Source of the DNA: an uncultured Bacteroidia bacterium
GTDB lineage: Bacteria; Bacteroidota; Bacteroidia; Bacteroidales; UBA932
Direction: 5' to 3'
DNA: 64,000 bases
Assembly (NCBI GenBank): GCA_902790635.1
Contig: CADASN010000001.1
Coordinates: 1-64,000 of the forward strand
The position numbers and the translations under genes are program-made. Numbering within the stretch: position 1 is the stretch's first letter; every line of letters starts with the position of its first letter. Of this stretch, positions 34,062 through 44,919 are shown in pieces. The notes under the pieces are model-generated. The model did not search any database, was not told the DNA's origin, and saw nothing but the letters and a program-made list of their open reading frames with translations.

Positions 34062-35156
34062 ATGTTCTTCCAAGTCTATGGCGAGCATGCTCTCGCCCAG
34101 TGGGGGATGCTTCTGGTGGTCCTGTTGGGCCTCATCCTCCTCAATGAATTCGCCCGTCGCACCAAGCTGGGCGGCATCATCACCTTCTTTGCCATCCCCG
34201 TGGCCCTCACCGCCTATTTCATCGCCATCTGGCTGGGTGTCCGGTCCGGCGCACAGTGGGCCCTGGAGAACCAGACGCACATCTACATGCAGGGCTGGTT
34301 CCACTATGCCAAACTGTATGCGGCAACGGCGGGGTGCATCGGCTTCATGATGATCAAGTACAAGTGGGGCATCGGTGCCAAGCACTGGTTCAAGCCCTTC
34401 CCGTTCGTGATCGTCGGCATCAACATCCTCATTGCCTGCGTGTCCGACTTCGAATCGGCCGTGATGGGCTGGAACAAGTGGTGGCTCACTTCCGAGGGTG
34501 TGTGGCAGTACGGTGGCTGGCACAATGTGATGAACGGCGTCGCCGGTCTGGTCAACATCATGTGCATGACCGCTTGGTGGAACGTCTATCCTTCCAAGGA
34601 CAAGAAAGATATGATCTGGGCTGACATGACCTGGGTGTACATCGTCATCTACGACATCTGGAACTTCGCCTACACCTACAACTGCCTGCCTACGCACAGC
34701 TGGTACTGCGGTATCGCCCTGCTGCTCGCTCCGACCGTGGCCGCCCTGTGCTGGAACCGCGGCGGCTGGATCCAGAACCGTGCCAACACCCTGGCCATCT
34801 GGTGCATGTTCGCGCAGGTGTTCCCGCTCTTCCAGGAGACCTTCAAGAACGGTCAGCAGTGGTTCAGCTGGGCCACGCTGCCGGTGCTCTATCCGGAAGG
34901 CGTCGATACCATCAGCAAGCTCTATGAGGCGGCAGGCGGAGAGGCCGCAGTCGTGGGAACCACGGTCGATCCTTCCGTCGTGGCAGCCAACCCGACCATG
35001 ATGACCGTGATCAGCGCCCTGGCCCTCGTGACCAACATCGTCGCGATCTGCTACATCATCGCCCAGAGCAAGAAGCGTCACATCAACCCGTACAAGGAAG
35101 ACGTGTTCGTCAATCAGAAATACTACAAGGACGCCATGGCCCGCGCCGACGTCTAA
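34062..35156 (+). CDS. polytopic membrane protein, DUF5692-like
   Basis: A 364-residue protein with eight or nine hydrophobic helices and many Trp residues. Segments: GMLLVVLLGLILLNEF, TFFAIPVALTAYFIAIWLGV, WADMTWVYIVIYDIWNFAYT, SWYCGIALLLAPTVAALCW. It resembles the DUF5692 family by my reading. No catalytic or transport motif is recognisable. It has its own promoter and terminator. Function unknown. Confidence 0.7.
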   Translation: MFFQVYGEHALAQWGMLLVVLLGLILLNEFARRTKLGGIITFFAIPVALTAYFIAIWLGVRSGAQWALENQTHIYMQGWFHYAKLYAATAGCIGFMMIKYKWGIGAKHWFKPFPFVIVGINILIACVSDFESAVMGWNKWWLTSEGVWQYGGWHNVMNGVAGLVNIMCMTAWWNVYPSKDKKDMIWADMTWVYIVIYDIWNFAYTYNCLPTHSWYCGIALLLAPTVAALCWNRGGWIQNRANTLAIWCMFAQVFPLFQETFKNGQQWFSWATLPVLYPEGVDTISKLYEAAGGEAAVVGTTVDPSVVAANPTMMTVISALALVTNIVAICYIIAQSKKRHINPYKEDVFVNQKYYKDAMARADV

Positions 35157-35170
35157 GGATCCTTTCAGAG

Positions 35171-35208
35171 AAAAAAAGCGTGACCGCCCGGCGGCCACGC
35201 TTTTTTTT
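35171..35208. terminator. bidirectional terminator between convergent genes
   Basis: AAAAAAAGCGTG (35171-35182) pairs with CACGCTTTTTTTT (35196-35208), with a small GC hairpin in the loop. The A-run and T-run give a tract for both strands, serving the gene at 34062 and asd. Confidence 0.8.
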
Positions 35209-35210
35209 GA

Positions 35211-36212
35211 TTATTTCGCCTGTATCAAATACTCTGCGATCTGCACGGCGTTGAGGGCGGCGCCTTTCTTGATCTGGTCGCCGGAGAGCCAGAGGGTGAT
35301 GCCGTTGTCGTTGGCGAGGTCCTTGCGGACGCGGCCTACATAAACATCGTCCTTGCCGCCGGTGAACAGCGGCATCGGATAGGTCTGCGTGGATGGATCG
35401 TCCTGCAGGGTCACACCGGGCGCGGCGGCGAGGGCCGCCTGCACCTGCTCCACCGTCAGCGGCTTCTCCGTCTCGATCCACACGGCTTCGGAGTGGGAGC
35501 GCAGCGAGGAGATGCGCACGCACATCGCGGAGCAGCGGACGTCGGAGTGGAGGATCTTGCGGGTCTCGTTGAACATCTTCATCTCCTCTTTGGTATAACC
35601 GTTGTCCTGGAAGACATCGATCTGGGGGATGACGTTGTAGGCCAGCTGGTAAGCGAACTTCTTGACGGTCACGGGCTTGCCTTCGACGATCTGCTGATAC
35701 TGCTGCTGCAGCTCGGCCATGGCCTGGGCCCCGGCGCCGGAGGCGGACTGGTAGCTGGCCACGTGGATGCGGGTGATGTGCGAGAGGGCCTCGATGGGCT
35801 TGAGCACCACCACCATCATGATGGTCGTGCAGTTGGGGTTGGCGATGATGCCGCGCGGCCGTACCAGGGCATCGGCGGCGTTGCATTCGGGCACCACGAG
35901 GGGCACGTCGGGCTCCATGCGGAAGGCGCTGGAGTTGTCGATCATGACGGCGCCGTATTTCGTGATGGTCCCGGCGAACTCCTTGGAAGTCCCGGCGCCT
36001 GCGGAAACGAAGGCGTAATCGACATCCTTGAAGTCGTCGTTGTGCTGCAGAAGCTGCACTTCATATTCCTTCCCGCGGAAGGTGTATCGCGTCCCTGCAC
36101 TGCGGCTGGAGCCGAAAAGCACCAGCTCATCCAGGGGGAAATTGCGTTCGTCGAGGACTCGCAGGAACTCCTGTCCTACGGCTCCGCTGGCACCTACGAT
36201 GGCTACTTTCAT
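35211..36212 (-). CDS. asd: aspartate-semialdehyde dehydrogenase
   Basis: A 333-residue NADPH enzyme that reduces aspartyl phosphate to the semialdehyde, the branch point to lysine, threonine and methionine. Seen: the Rossmann start [20 protein letters not shown], catalytic Cys in [11 protein letters not shown], the substrate Gln in SYQSASGAG and the His in RSHSEAV. The start was set at the GAS-loop Met rather than the upstream extension. Last gene of the thr operon, 13 bases after thrC. Confidence 0.96.
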   Translation of the reverse strand: MKVAIVGASGAVGQEFLRVLDERNFPLDELVLFGSSRSAGTRYTFRGKEYEVQLLQHNDDFKDVDYAFVSAGAGTSKEFAGTITKYGAVMIDNSSAFRMEPDVPLVVPECNAADALVRPRGIIANPNCTTIMMVVVLKPIEALSHITRIHVASYQSASGAGAQAMAELQQQYQQIVEGKPVTVKKFAYQLAYNVIPQIDVFQDNGYTKEEMKMFNETRKILHSDVRCSAMCVRISSLRSHSEAVWIETEKPLTVEQVQAALAAAPGVTLQDDPSTQTYPMPLFTGGKDDVYVGRVRKDLANDNGITLWLSGDQIKKGAALNAVQIAEYLIQAK

Positions 36213-36225
36213 GAGAGAAATGATT

Positions 36226-37530
36226 TTATTTGAGTTGTGACAGATAGAACTTGAAGGAGGCATAGTCGCTGCCCATCGGCACGCTCTGCTTGAGTCCGCG
36301 CATGAAGGCGGCCAGGCGCTCGGGCACGCGGACGCGCACGCCGGCGGCGTCCTCGACGATGTCCTTGAATTTGGCGGGATGCGCCGTCTCGCAGATCACG
36401 GCGGATTCGCCCGGCGCGAGTTTGTGGTACACGCCCCGGAAGGCGCAGGCACCGTGCGGGTCGAGCAGGTAGCCGTACTGGCGGTGGCAGTCCGCGATGG
36501 CGTTGCGGATCTCCAGGTCGCTGGAGCGGCAGCCGGAGATATCGGCTGTGAGGGTCTCCCAGTCATGGCCGTAGAGCTCCAGGATGCGGGCGAAGTTGCT
36601 CGGGTCGCCCACATCCATCGCATTCGCGAGGGTCGGAATGCTGGGACGCGGGGCGTAGGCGCCGGTATTCAGGTACTGGAAGAAAACGTCATTGGCATTG
36701 TTGGCGGCGACGAAGCGCTTGACGGGAAGTCCCATCCGCTTCGCGATCAGGGCGGCGCAAAGGTTGCCGAAATTGCCGCTGGGCACGCAGATGACGAGCT
36801 GCTCCGCAAGGCCCAGGCGCTTCATCTGCGCATAGGCGTGGAAATAGTAGAACGACTGCGGCAGGAGCCGCGCGACGTTGATGCTGTTGGCGGAGGTGAG
36901 GCGCAGCCGCTCCAGGTCCGGATCCATGAAGGCGTTCTTGACCAGGGCCTGGCAGTCGTCGAAGGTGCCGTCCACCGCCAGGGCGGTGATGTTCTGCCCC
37001 AGGGTGGTGAACTGGCTCTCCTGGATGGGGCTGACCTTGCCCTTGGGATAGAGGACATGCACCTGCACGCCCTCGACGCCGAGGAAACCGTTGGCCACGG
37101 CGCTGCCCGTGTCGCCGGAAGTGGCCACGAGCACGTGGATGGTGCGGCGGTCCTGGGAAGCCCGGGTGAAATAGCTCAGCAGCCGCGCCATGAAGCGTGC
37201 GCCTACGTCCTTGAAAGCCAGGGTAGGACCGTGGAAGAGCTCCAGCGCACCGATGCTGCGCGTGACGGGGACTACGGGGCAGTCGAAACTGAGCGTCTCC
37301 TTGACGATGCGGTGCAGCTCCTTGGCACGGACGTCCCCGCGGAAGAGTGCGTCCGCAACCGTGCAGGCGATCTCCTGGAAGGTGAGGGTCTGGATGTGGG
37401 CGTAGAAGTCGTCCGGCAGGACAGGGATCTGCTCGGGCATGTAAAGCCCGCGATCTTCGGCGAGGCCCCGCACCACGGCCTTTTCGAGGCTGGCGAGGGG
37501 TGCTTTTCCGTTGGTGCTGTGGTACATCAT
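36226..37530 (-). CDS. thrC: threonine synthase
   Basis: A 434-residue fold-type II PLP enzyme that converts O-phosphohomoserine to threonine. The N-terminus [22 protein letters not shown] and the PLP-lysine motif [12 protein letters not shown] are diagnostic, with [15 protein letters not shown] and [12 protein letters not shown] binding phosphate. It lies 4 bases after thrB. Two adjacent Met codons offer alternative starts. Confidence 0.96.
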   Translation of the reverse strand: MMYHSTNGKAPLASLEKAVVRGLAEDRGLYMPEQIPVLPDDFYAHIQTLTFQEIACTVADALFRGDVRAKELHRIVKETLSFDCPVVPVTRSIGALELFHGPTLAFKDVGARFMARLLSYFTRASQDRRTIHVLVATSGDTGSAVANGFLGVEGVQVHVLYPKGKVSPIQESQFTTLGQNITALAVDGTFDDCQALVKNAFMDPDLERLRLTSANSINVARLLPQSFYYFHAYAQMKRLGLAEQLVICVPSGNFGNLCAALIAKRMGLPVKRFVAANNANDVFFQYLNTGAYAPRPSIPTLANAMDVGDPSNFARILELYGHDWETLTADISGCRSSDLEIRNAIADCHRQYGYLLDPHGACAFRGVYHKLAPGESAVICETAHPAKFKDIVEDAAGVRVRVPERLAAFMRGLKQSVPMGSDYASFKFYLSQLK

Positions 37531-37534
37531 AAGG

Positions 37535-38461
37535 CTATGCGATCAGGCGGGCGCCCTTGTTGGACACCTTGACTACGTAGGTTTCGAATTGGATGCCGTG
37601 CCGGGTGAAATGCCGCTCCATGACCGAGGCGGCCCGCTGGGCCAGGTCGGCCCGGCTGGCGAGGGCGAAGACCGAAGGACCCGAACCGCTGATGTTCAGG
37701 GCCAGGGCTCCGGCGGCGAGGAGCTCCTGCCGGAGCTCGTCGAAGCCGGGGATGAACTGCTTGCGGTACGGCTCCGCCACCACGTCGCGCATCGCGCGGC
37801 CTACCAGCTCGATGTTGCCGGTGCAGAGGCCGGCCACGAGCCCGCCGACGTTGCCCCACTGCGTGATGGCGGTGTGCATCGGGATCTCCTTGGGGAGGAT
37901 GCTGCGCGCCGCTTTGGTGGAGACCATCAGGTGCGGGTGGATGACGGGGCAGTAGAGATTGCCCGGAACGGGCAGTTTGATGATGTCCAGCGGGTCGTAG
38001 CCGCGGATGAGGGTAATGCCGCCCATCACGGCGGGCGCCGCGTTGTCGGCGTGGTAGCCGCCGCTGGCGAGGTTCTCACCTTCCATGGCGCACACGACCA
38101 CGGCTTCCTCGTCCAGCGGGGCGCCGAAGAGCTCGTTGATGCCGAAGGCGGCCGCGGCGCTGGAGGCGGCGCTGGACCCGATGCCGGATCCGGGATAGAT
38201 CTTCTTGAGGACGCGCACTTGCACGCGGCCGTGGCGGCCGGTTATTTCGAAGAATTTGCGCAGCACGGGCGTGATGACGTTGTCTTCGATGTCTTCCGGC
38301 AGGGGGACACTGGTCTCGTTGGTAATGGCGATCCCCTCGCCGTCCTCGTCCAGGGTCATTTCGAGCACGTCCCCGACTTCGTCGAGGGCCATGCCCATGA
38401 CGTCGAATCCGCAGCCGAGGTTGGCGATGGAAGCCGGAGCGAATACTTTGATCTTTTTCAT
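37535..38461 (-). CDS. thrB: homoserine kinase
   Basis: A 308-residue GHMP kinase that phosphorylates homoserine. The ATP-binding motif PGSGIGSSAASSAAAAFGIN is intact. The N-terminus MKKIKVFAPASIANLGCGFD is typical, and the third GHMP motif appears in LALNISGSGPSVFALAS. It follows thrA after 12 bases. Confidence 0.96.
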   Translation of the reverse strand: MKKIKVFAPASIANLGCGFDVMGMALDEVGDVLEMTLDEDGEGIAITNETSVPLPEDIEDNVITPVLRKFFEITGRHGRVQVRVLKKIYPGSGIGSSAASSAAAAFGINELFGAPLDEEAVVVCAMEGENLASGGYHADNAAPAVMGGITLIRGYDPLDIIKLPVPGNLYCPVIHPHLMVSTKAARSILPKEIPMHTAITQWGNVGGLVAGLCTGNIELVGRAMRDVVAEPYRKQFIPGFDELRQELLAAGALALNISGSGPSVFALASRADLAQRAASVMERHFTRHGIQFETYVVKVSNKGARLIA

Positions 38462-38473
38462 GGCGAACAGCGG

Positions 38474-40915
38474 CTAGATGTTGGCAATGCTCATGATGTC
38501 GGCGAAGACACCTGCCGCCGTCACGTCGGCGCCGGCCCCGTAGCCCTGGATGAGCATCGGGTGGCGGTTGTAGCGCTCCGTCGTCAGGAGGATGATGTTG
38601 TTGGAGCCGTCCAGCACATAGAAGGAGTGCTGGTTCTCCACGGCGCGCAGGCACACGGAGAGCTTGCCTTCCTCCATCTTGGCCACGAATCTCCAGCGCT
38701 TGCCTTCGGCCTCGAGCTGCCGGCGGCGCGCCTCGAAATCGGCGTCGAGGGAGGGGAGACGATCCCAGAACTCCTGCTCGCTGCAGGTAAAGAACTCCTT
38801 GGGGATGAAGAGGTTGGCCTCTACGTCCTCTTGGTTTACTTTATATCCCGCCTCGCGGGAGAGGATGACCAATTTGCGGATGACATCCTTGCCCGAAAGG
38901 TCGATGCGCGGGTCGGGTTCGGAGAAGCCCTGCTCCTGGGCCATCTTCACGGTGCGGCTGAAGGGGATGTCGGCGGAGATGGTGTTGAAGATGAAGTTGA
39001 GCGTGCCGCTCAGCACGGCCTCCATCTTGAGGATGCGGTCGCCGGAATTGCGCAGGTCGTTGATGGTGCCGATGATCGGCAGGCCCGCGCCGACGTTGGT
39101 TTCGAAGAGCCATTTGACCCCGCGCTTGCGGGCGAGATCCTTGAGGTGCCGGTAGTTGGCGTAGTCGGAGGAGGCGGCGATCTTGTTGGCCGCCACCACG
39201 GAGATGCCGTGGTCGAAGAAATCGCCGTACAGGGCGGCCACGTCGGCGCTGGCGGTGCAGTCCACGAACACGGAGTTGAAGATGTTCATTCCGAGGACCT
39301 CCTCGCGGAGCCGCTGCGTATCGATGGGGATGGCGTCCTGCCGGAGGATCTCCTCCCAACGGGAAAGGTCGATCCCGCCGCGGTCGAAGACGGCGCAGCT
39401 GCTGCGGGCGATGCCCACGATATTGATTTTGAGCCCGCGGGAGCGCATCAGGCGCTCGCGTTGCCGGGCGATCTGGCCGATCAGGCGGCCTCCCACCGTG
39501 CCAATGCCGCAGATGAAGAGGTTGAGCTCCTGGTATTCGGAGAGGAAGAAGCTGTCGTGGATGACGTTGAGGGACTTGCGCAGCTGGCGGCGCTCCACGA
39601 TGAAGGAGATGTTGGACTCCGCGGCGCCCTGGGCGAGGGCGATCACGCTGATGCCGTTGCGTCCCAGGGTGGTGAACAGTTTGCCGGCGATACCGGCGTG
39701 CTGCTTCATGTTCTCGCCGATCACGGCCACGGCGGCCAGTTCGTTGCGCACTTCGACGGGGTTGATGGCCCCGCTCGCGATCTCCCGCTCGAAAGCCTCG
39801 GAGAGAACCGCCTGCGCGCGGTCGGCGTCAGCGCGGCTCACGCCGATGGAGATGCCGGTCTCGGAGGCCGACTGGCTGACGAGGAAGGCGCTGATCTGCT
39901 CCTGGGCGAGGGCGGCGAAGATGCGGCTGTCCACACCCACGATACCGACCATCGAGGTGCCGGAGAGGGTGATCAGGCTGATGTCGTCGATGGATGAGAT
40001 TCCTTTGATGGAAGTGGTGCCGGGAGCGACGGTTTTTTTCACGATCGTGCCCGGTGCTTTCAAATTGAAAGTATTTTTGATCAGGATCGGAATGCCTTTC
40101 GCGCAGACCGGATAGAGGGTCGGCGGGTAGATGACTTTCGCCCCGAAATTGCACAACTCCATCGCCTCTTCATAGGTCATCTCCTTGATGACGTAGGAGG
40201 TCTTGATGATGCGCGGATCGGCGGTCATGAAGCCGTCCACGTCGGTCCAGATCTCGAGCTGGGCGGCGTCCAGGGCGGCAGCGATCAGGCTGGCCGTGTA
40301 GTCGGAGCCCCCGCGTCCGAGGGTGGTGGCCTCTCCGGTGACGGCGTCGGAAGCGACGAAACCCGGCACGACGGCTGTCGCGCCGGAGGCGCTCCAGTCA
40401 CGGAAAGTATTCTGTATCAGTTGGTAAGTAAGATCCTGATCGACGATGTCCCGATTGCCCTGGCGGTGGGTCTTGATGAAGGCGGTGGCATCGTAGCGGA
40501 CGGCCCCGGGCAGCACGGCGGCGATGATGCGGGAGGAGAGCTGCTCCCCGAAGCCCATCACCTCATGCGCCGTCTTGGGCGGCAGGACATGCAGCAGGAA
40601 AATCCCCTCGCAGATGCGCTCCAGCTGGGAAAGCAGCCCGTCCAGTTCCGCCTCGAGGGCGCTGCGCTGCGCCGTGTCCTCCAGCAGGCCTTCGCAGACC
40701 CGGCGGTGGCGCTCCCGCAGCTGCACGATCTCATCGCGGAACGCGGTGTCGCCCCGCTCGGCGAGCCGGGACGTCCGGATCAGCTGGTCCGTGACGCCGC
40801 CCAGGGCCGAGACGACCACGATGGAAGGCTCTTGTCGGGAACTTACGATTTCTTTGACTTTGCAGATGCTCTCCGGGGTACCCACCGAAGATCCGCCGAA
40901 TTTGAGGATTTTCAT
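38474..40915 (-). CDS. thrA: bifunctional aspartokinase / homoserine dehydrogenase
   Basis: An 813-residue fusion. Residues 1 to about 300 are the kinase (MKILKFGGSSVGTPESI, later LGRGGSDYTASLIAAAL), about 305-455 tandem ACT domains (SIDDISLITLSGTSMVGI, VAVIGENMKQHAGIAGKLF) for threonine feedback, and about 465-813 homoserine dehydrogenase (FICGIGTVGGRLIGQ, DCTASADVAALY, GAGLPIIGTINDL). It makes both the entry and homoserine steps. A second, monofunctional aspartokinase is at 55469, so the window holds two differently paired isozymes. Confidence 0.97.
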   Translation of the reverse strand: MKILKFGGSSVGTPESICKVKEIVSSRQEPSIVVVSALGGVTDQLIRTSRLAERGDTAFRDEIVQLRERHRRVCEGLLEDTAQRSALEAELDGLLSQLERICEGIFLLHVLPPKTAHEVMGFGEQLSSRIIAAVLPGAVRYDATAFIKTHRQGNRDIVDQDLTYQLIQNTFRDWSASGATAVVPGFVASDAVTGEATTLGRGGSDYTASLIAAALDAAQLEIWTDVDGFMTADPRIIKTSYVIKEMTYEEAMELCNFGAKVIYPPTLYPVCAKGIPILIKNTFNLKAPGTIVKKTVAPGTTSIKGISSIDDISLITLSGTSMVGIVGVDSRIFAALAQEQISAFLVSQSASETGISIGVSRADADRAQAVLSEAFEREIASGAINPVEVRNELAAVAVIGENMKQHAGIAGKLFTTLGRNGISVIALAQGAAESNISFIVERRQLRKSLNVIHDSFFLSEYQELNLFICGIGTVGGRLIGQIARQRERLMRSRGLKINIVGIARSSCAVFDRGGIDLSRWEEILRQDAIPIDTQRLREEVLGMNIFNSVFVDCTASADVAALYGDFFDHGISVVAANKIAASSDYANYRHLKDLARKRGVKWLFETNVGAGLPIIGTINDLRNSGDRILKMEAVLSGTLNFIFNTISADIPFSRTVKMAQEQGFSEPDPRIDLSGKDVIRKLVILSREAGYKVNQEDVEANLFIPKEFFTCSEQEFWDRLPSLDADFEARRRQLEAEGKRWRFVAKMEEGKLSVCLRAVENQHSFYVLDGSNNIILLTTERYNRHPMLIQGYGAGADVTAAGVFADIMSIANI

Positions 40916-40939
40916 AAACTAACTAACACGTTTGCATCC

Positions 40940-40970
40940 CAAAGTAAAGCATTTTTAAGATTTTTTCAAA
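40940..40970 (-). promoter_or_regulatory. promoter of the thr operon
   Basis: On the reverse strand TTTG (40970-40967), 19 bases, then TTACTTTG (40947-40940), one mismatch from TAnnTTTG. Transcription would start about 20 bases before the thrA ATG, leaving no room for a leader peptide or attenuator. Confidence 0.6.
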
Positions 40971-41053
40971 ATATTTTGCAGTGTTCCTTGCATTTTCGGC
41001 AAAAATTCCCGAATTTCGTGACCGTTATGGGGCTTTTGTGCCCAGGTTAGATT

Positions 41054-42883
41054 ATGGATTATCGTAGTAGTGTTACCTTTGACGGCCGCAGGATGGCCGG
41101 GGCCCGGGCGCTGTGGATGGCGAACGGGATGAAGCGGGCCCAGTTCGGCAAGCCGGTCATCGCCATTGCCAATTCCTTCACGCAGTTTGTTCCGGGACAC
41201 ACCCACCTCCACGAGGCGGGCCAGATCGTCAAGGCCGAGATCGAGAAGCTCGGCTGCTTCGCCGCGGAGTTCAATACCATTGCCGTCGACGACGGCATCG
41301 CCATGGGCCACGACGGGATGCTGTATTCGCTCCCTTCCCGCGACATCATCGCGGACAGCGTAGAATATATGGTCAATGCGCACAAGGCCGACGCACTGGT
41401 GTGCATCAGCAACTGTGACAAGATCACCCCCGGTATGATGCTGGCCGCGATGCGGCTCAACATCCCGACCATTTTCGTGTCGGGCGGCCCGATGGAGGCC
41501 GGTACGCTGGGGGAGGCGAAGCTGGACCTGATCGACGCGATGGTCAAGTCGGCCGACCCGTCCGTCAGCGACGCGGAGGTGGCGCAGATCGAGGCCAACG
41601 CCTGCCCGACCTGCGGCAGCTGCTCGGGCATGTTCACGGCCAATTCGATGAACTGTCTCGCCGAAGCCATCGGCCTGGCCCTGCCCGGCAACGGCACCAT
41701 CCTCGCCACGCACGCGATGCGCGCGGAACTCTTCCGCAAGGCTGCCAGGCAAATCGTCGAGAATACGTATAAATATTATCAGGACGGCGACGAGTCCGTC
41801 CTGCCCCGCAGCATCGTCTCCCGTCCCGCCCTGCTCAATGCCATGACGCTGGATATCGCGATGGGCGGATCGACCAATACGGTCCTGCACCTGCTGGCCG
41901 TGGCTGCCGAGGCCGGCGCCTCCTTCCGGATGGCCGACATCGACGCCCTGTCCCGCAAGGTGCCCTGCATCTGCAAGGTGGCGCCGAATACGGCGAAATA
42001 TCATATCCAGGATGTGGGCCGGGCCGGCGGCATCGTCGCGATCATGGCGGAGCTGGCCGCCGCCGGGCTGGTGGACACTTCCCTCAAGCGCGTGGACGGC
42101 CTGACCCTTGCCGAGGAGATCGACCGCTGGTGCATCCTCTCGCCTAACTGCACCGACGAGGCGCGCAAGACCTTCCGCGTAGCCCCCTGCGGCCGCTTCA
42201 ATATCGAACTGGGCTCGCAGAAGATGTACTACGACGGTTTCGATACCGACCGGGAGAACGGCTGCATCCGCGATGTGGAGCACGCCTACACCCGCGACGG
42301 CGGCCTGGCCGTGCTTTTCGGCAATATTGCCCGGGACGGCTGCATCATCAAGACGGCCGGCGTGGACGAGAGCATTTTCCATTTCGAGGGTCCGGCCCGC
42401 GTGTTCGATTCCCAGGAGGCGGCCTGCGAGGGCATCCTCGGAGGCAAGGTAGCCAGCGGCGACGTGGTGGTCATCACCTACGAAGGTCCGAAGGGCGGCC
42501 CCGGCATGCAGGAGATGCTGTATCCGACCTCCTATATCAAATCGATGCACCTGGGCAAGGAGTGTGCCCTGCTGACGGACGGCCGTTTCAGCGGAGGCAC
42601 CTCCGGCCTGAGCATCGGTCATATCTCTCCGGAAGCGGCTTCGGGCGGCAACATCGCCCTGGTCCGTGACGGGGACATCATCGTCATCGACATCCCTTCG
42701 CGCCGCATCGACGTGCGCCTGTCGGCCGAGGATCTCTCGCAGCGCCGCCGCGAGGAGGAGTCCCGGGGCGCGCGGGCGTTCACCCCGCCGCACCGTCATC
42801 GTACCGTGTCCAAGAGCCTCAAGGCCTACGCCTCGATGGTCAGCAGCGCGGACAAGGGAGCTGTCAGGATCATAGAAGATTAG
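41054..42883 (+). CDS. ilvD: dihydroxy-acid dehydratase
   Basis: A 609-residue Fe-S dehydratase producing the 2-keto acids of valine and isoleucine. Cluster ligands are visible in [10 protein letters not shown] and [19 protein letters not shown]. The C-terminal [13 protein letters not shown] and [17 protein letters not shown] segments are conserved. First gene of a long biosynthetic run; ilvB begins 3 bases later. The 138-base divergent gap to thrA contains no clear TAnnTTTG on this strand. Confidence 0.97.
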   Translation: MDYRSSVTFDGRRMAGARALWMANGMKRAQFGKPVIAIANSFTQFVPGHTHLHEAGQIVKAEIEKLGCFAAEFNTIAVDDGIAMGHDGMLYSLPSRDIIADSVEYMVNAHKADALVCISNCDKITPGMMLAAMRLNIPTIFVSGGPMEAGTLGEAKLDLIDAMVKSADPSVSDAEVAQIEANACPTCGSCSGMFTANSMNCLAEAIGLALPGNGTILATHAMRAELFRKAARQIVENTYKYYQDGDESVLPRSIVSRPALLNAMTLDIAMGGSTNTVLHLLAVAAEAGASFRMADIDALSRKVPCICKVAPNTAKYHIQDVGRAGGIVAIMAELAAAGLVDTSLKRVDGLTLAEEIDRWCILSPNCTDEARKTFRVAPCGRFNIELGSQKMYYDGFDTDRENGCIRDVEHAYTRDGGLAVLFGNIARDGCIIKTAGVDESIFHFEGPARVFDSQEAACEGILGGKVASGDVVVITYEGPKGGPGMQEMLYPTSYIKSMHLGKECALLTDGRFSGGTSGLSIGHISPEAASGGNIALVRDGDIIVIDIPSRRIDVRLSAEDLSQRRREEESRGARAFTPPHRHRTVSKSLKAYASMVSSADKGAVRIIED

Positions 42884-42886
42884 CGT

Positions 42887-44605
42887 ATGGGGCAGCGGTT
42901 GACAGGAGCGGAGATTCTGCTGGAATCCCTTCTCGCCGAGGGCGTCGATACGGTCTTCGGCTATCCGGGCGGTTCGATCATCACCGTCTATGACAAGATG
43001 TACGGCTATTCCGACCGCTTGCGGCACATCCTCGTGCGCCACGAGCAGGGAGCCATCCATGCCGCGCAGGGTTATGCCCGCGCGACTTCCCGGCCCGGCG
43101 TGGTCATCGTGACCTCCGGCCCGGGCGCCACCAACGTGATCACCGGCGTGGCCGATGCGATGGTGGATTCGACCCCGGTCATCGTGATCACGGGCCAGGT
43201 AGGCAATGCGATGCTCGGCACCGACGCCTTCCAGGAGACCGATGTGGTGGGCATGACCGGCCCGATCGACAAGTGGACCTTCCAGATCCGCCGCCCCGAA
43301 GATGTGGCGCCTGCGGTGGCGAAGGCTTTCCATATCGCTTCCACGGGCCGTCCCGGCCCCGTGGTGCTGGATTTCACCCGCGATGCGCAGGTGGGTCTGG
43401 CGGATTTCGAATATCACCCGTGCACCCACATCCGCAGCTACTCCCTGCCGGCTCCCGCCGATGAGGCGGCCATCGAGGCGGCCGCGAAGCTGATCGACGA
43501 TGCGGAACGCCCCTTCGTGGTGTTCGGCCAGGGGGTGGTGCTCTCGCACGCCGAGGAGCAGCTCAAGGCCTTCCTCAAGAAGGGCGGCATCCCGGCGGCA
43601 TCCACCATGCTGGGCCTGAGCGCCCTGCCGTCCGACTTCCCGTATTATGTGGGCATGGCGGGCATGCACGGCAATATCGCCTCCAACATGATGACCCAGC
43701 AGTGCGATGTGCTGATCGCCGTCGGCATGCGCTTCAGCGACCGCGTGACGGGCAATCCTTTCACCTACGCCCCCAAAGCGAAGGTGATCCACATCGATGT
43801 GGACCGCACGGAGATCGGCAAGATCATCCCCGTGGCGGTGGGCATCCTGGGCGACGCCGCCGAGGTGCTGGGCCGCCTGACGGAACGGATCCGTTTCTCG
43901 TTCCACGACGAGTGGGCTGCGCTTGCGCGCCGCTACGACCGCGTGGAGGAGGAGCGGGTGGCCATCCCCGAGACCCGTCCCCAGGAGGGGCCGGTCAACA
44001 TGGGCGAAGTGGTCGCCAAGGTGGCGGAACTGTCCGGCCGGAAGGCGATCATCGTCACGGACGTGGGGCAGAACCAGCTGATGGGCGCCCGCTATTCGCG
44101 CTTCGCGCAGACGCGCAGCTTCATCACTTCCGGCGGCCTGGGCACGATGGGCTTCGGTCTGCCCGCCGCCATCGGCGCCAAGACCGGCGCGCCGGACCGC
44201 CAGGTGTGCGTGTTCGTGGGCGACGGCGGCATCCAGATGACCATCCAGGAGTTCGGCACCATCATGCAGGAGGGGACGGCGGTCAAGATCGTCCTGCTCA
44301 ACAACAACTGGCTGGGCAACGTCCGCCAGTGGCAGGAGCTCTTCTACGGCAAGCGTTATTCGCAGACGCACATGTTGAATCCGGATTATTCCCTGATCGC
44401 CAAGGCCTACGGCATCCGCTACCGCTGCGTGGAGGACCGCGCTGAACTGGAAGATGCCGTGCGGGAGATGCTCGACGCCGACGAGGCTTTCCTGCTGGAC
44501 GTCCACGTGCGCCAGGAAGGCATGGTCTATCCGATGGTCCCCGGCGGCCGCCGGATGGACGAGATCCTGTTGAACAATGAAGAATGGTATCGCGATGGAG
44601 AATAG
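42887..44605 (+). CDS. ilvB: acetolactate synthase, large (catalytic) subunit
   Basis: A 572-residue TPP enzyme that condenses pyruvate with pyruvate or 2-oxobutanoate. Order: Pyr domain with the catalytic Glu in VRHEQGAIHAAQGYARA, central FAD-binding-type domain, and PP domain with GDGGIQMTIQEFGT plus LLNNNWLGNVRQWQE binding TPP and Mg. Its end overlaps the small subunit gene. Confidence 0.96.
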   Translation: MGQRLTGAEILLESLLAEGVDTVFGYPGGSIITVYDKMYGYSDRLRHILVRHEQGAIHAAQGYARATSRPGVVIVTSGPGATNVITGVADAMVDSTPVIVITGQVGNAMLGTDAFQETDVVGMTGPIDKWTFQIRRPEDVAPAVAKAFHIASTGRPGPVVLDFTRDAQVGLADFEYHPCTHIRSYSLPAPADEAAIEAAAKLIDDAERPFVVFGQGVVLSHAEEQLKAFLKKGGIPAASTMLGLSALPSDFPYYVGMAGMHGNIASNMMTQQCDVLIAVGMRFSDRVTGNPFTYAPKAKVIHIDVDRTEIGKIIPVAVGILGDAAEVLGRLTERIRFSFHDEWAALARRYDRVEEERVAIPETRPQEGPVNMGEVVAKVAELSGRKAIIVTDVGQNQLMGARYSRFAQTRSFITSGGLGTMGFGLPAAIGAKTGAPDRQVCVFVGDGGIQMTIQEFGTIMQEGTAVKIVLLNNNWLGNVRQWQELFYGKRYSQTHMLNPDYSLIAKAYGIRYRCVEDRAELEDAVREMLDADEAFLLDVHVRQEGMVYPMVPGGRRMDEILLNNEEWYRDGE

Positions 44606-44906
44606 CAGCATGTATATCATCTCGGTGTACTCCGAGAACCAGGTGGGTCTGTTGAGTTCGATTTCCAACATTTTCACCCGCCGCGGCATCAACATCGAGA
44701 GCCTGACGGTCTTCCCGTCGGAGTTCCCCGGCATCCACCATTTCACCTTCCGGGCCATCACCACCGAGCGCGCCGCGCAGCAGGTGGTGGGCTTCATCGA
44801 GAAGAAGGTCGAGGTGGTGCGGGCCTTCTGCTTCCCGGACAACCTCACCAGTGCCGCGGAGCACGGACTGATCGAAGAATACCTGAATAAGAATAGAAAC
44901 CAATAA
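44595..44906 (+). CDS. ilvN: acetolactate synthase, small (regulatory) subunit
   Basis: A 103-residue ACT-domain subunit (MYIISVYSENQVGLLSSISN, RRGINIESLTVFPSE) that confers valine feedback on IlvB. It is short, lacking the C-terminal half of E. coli IlvH, as in other compact forms. Starts at 44577 and 44595 are both possible; the latter gives an 11-base overlap with ilvB and keeps the ACT domain intact. Confidence 0.92.
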   Translation: MENSSMYIISVYSENQVGLLSSISNIFTRRGINIESLTVFPSEFPGIHHFTFRAITTERAAQQVVGFIEKKVEVVRAFCFPDNLTSAAEHGLIEEYLNKNRNQ

Positions 44907-44919
44907 AAGACAAAAGAGT

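Noticed and set aside
41027-41050. Seven-codon ORF (MGLLCPG) directly before ilvD as a possible ilv leader peptide
   Set aside because: Only two Leu and no Ile or Val codons, no terminator hairpin and no room for one before the ilvD start.
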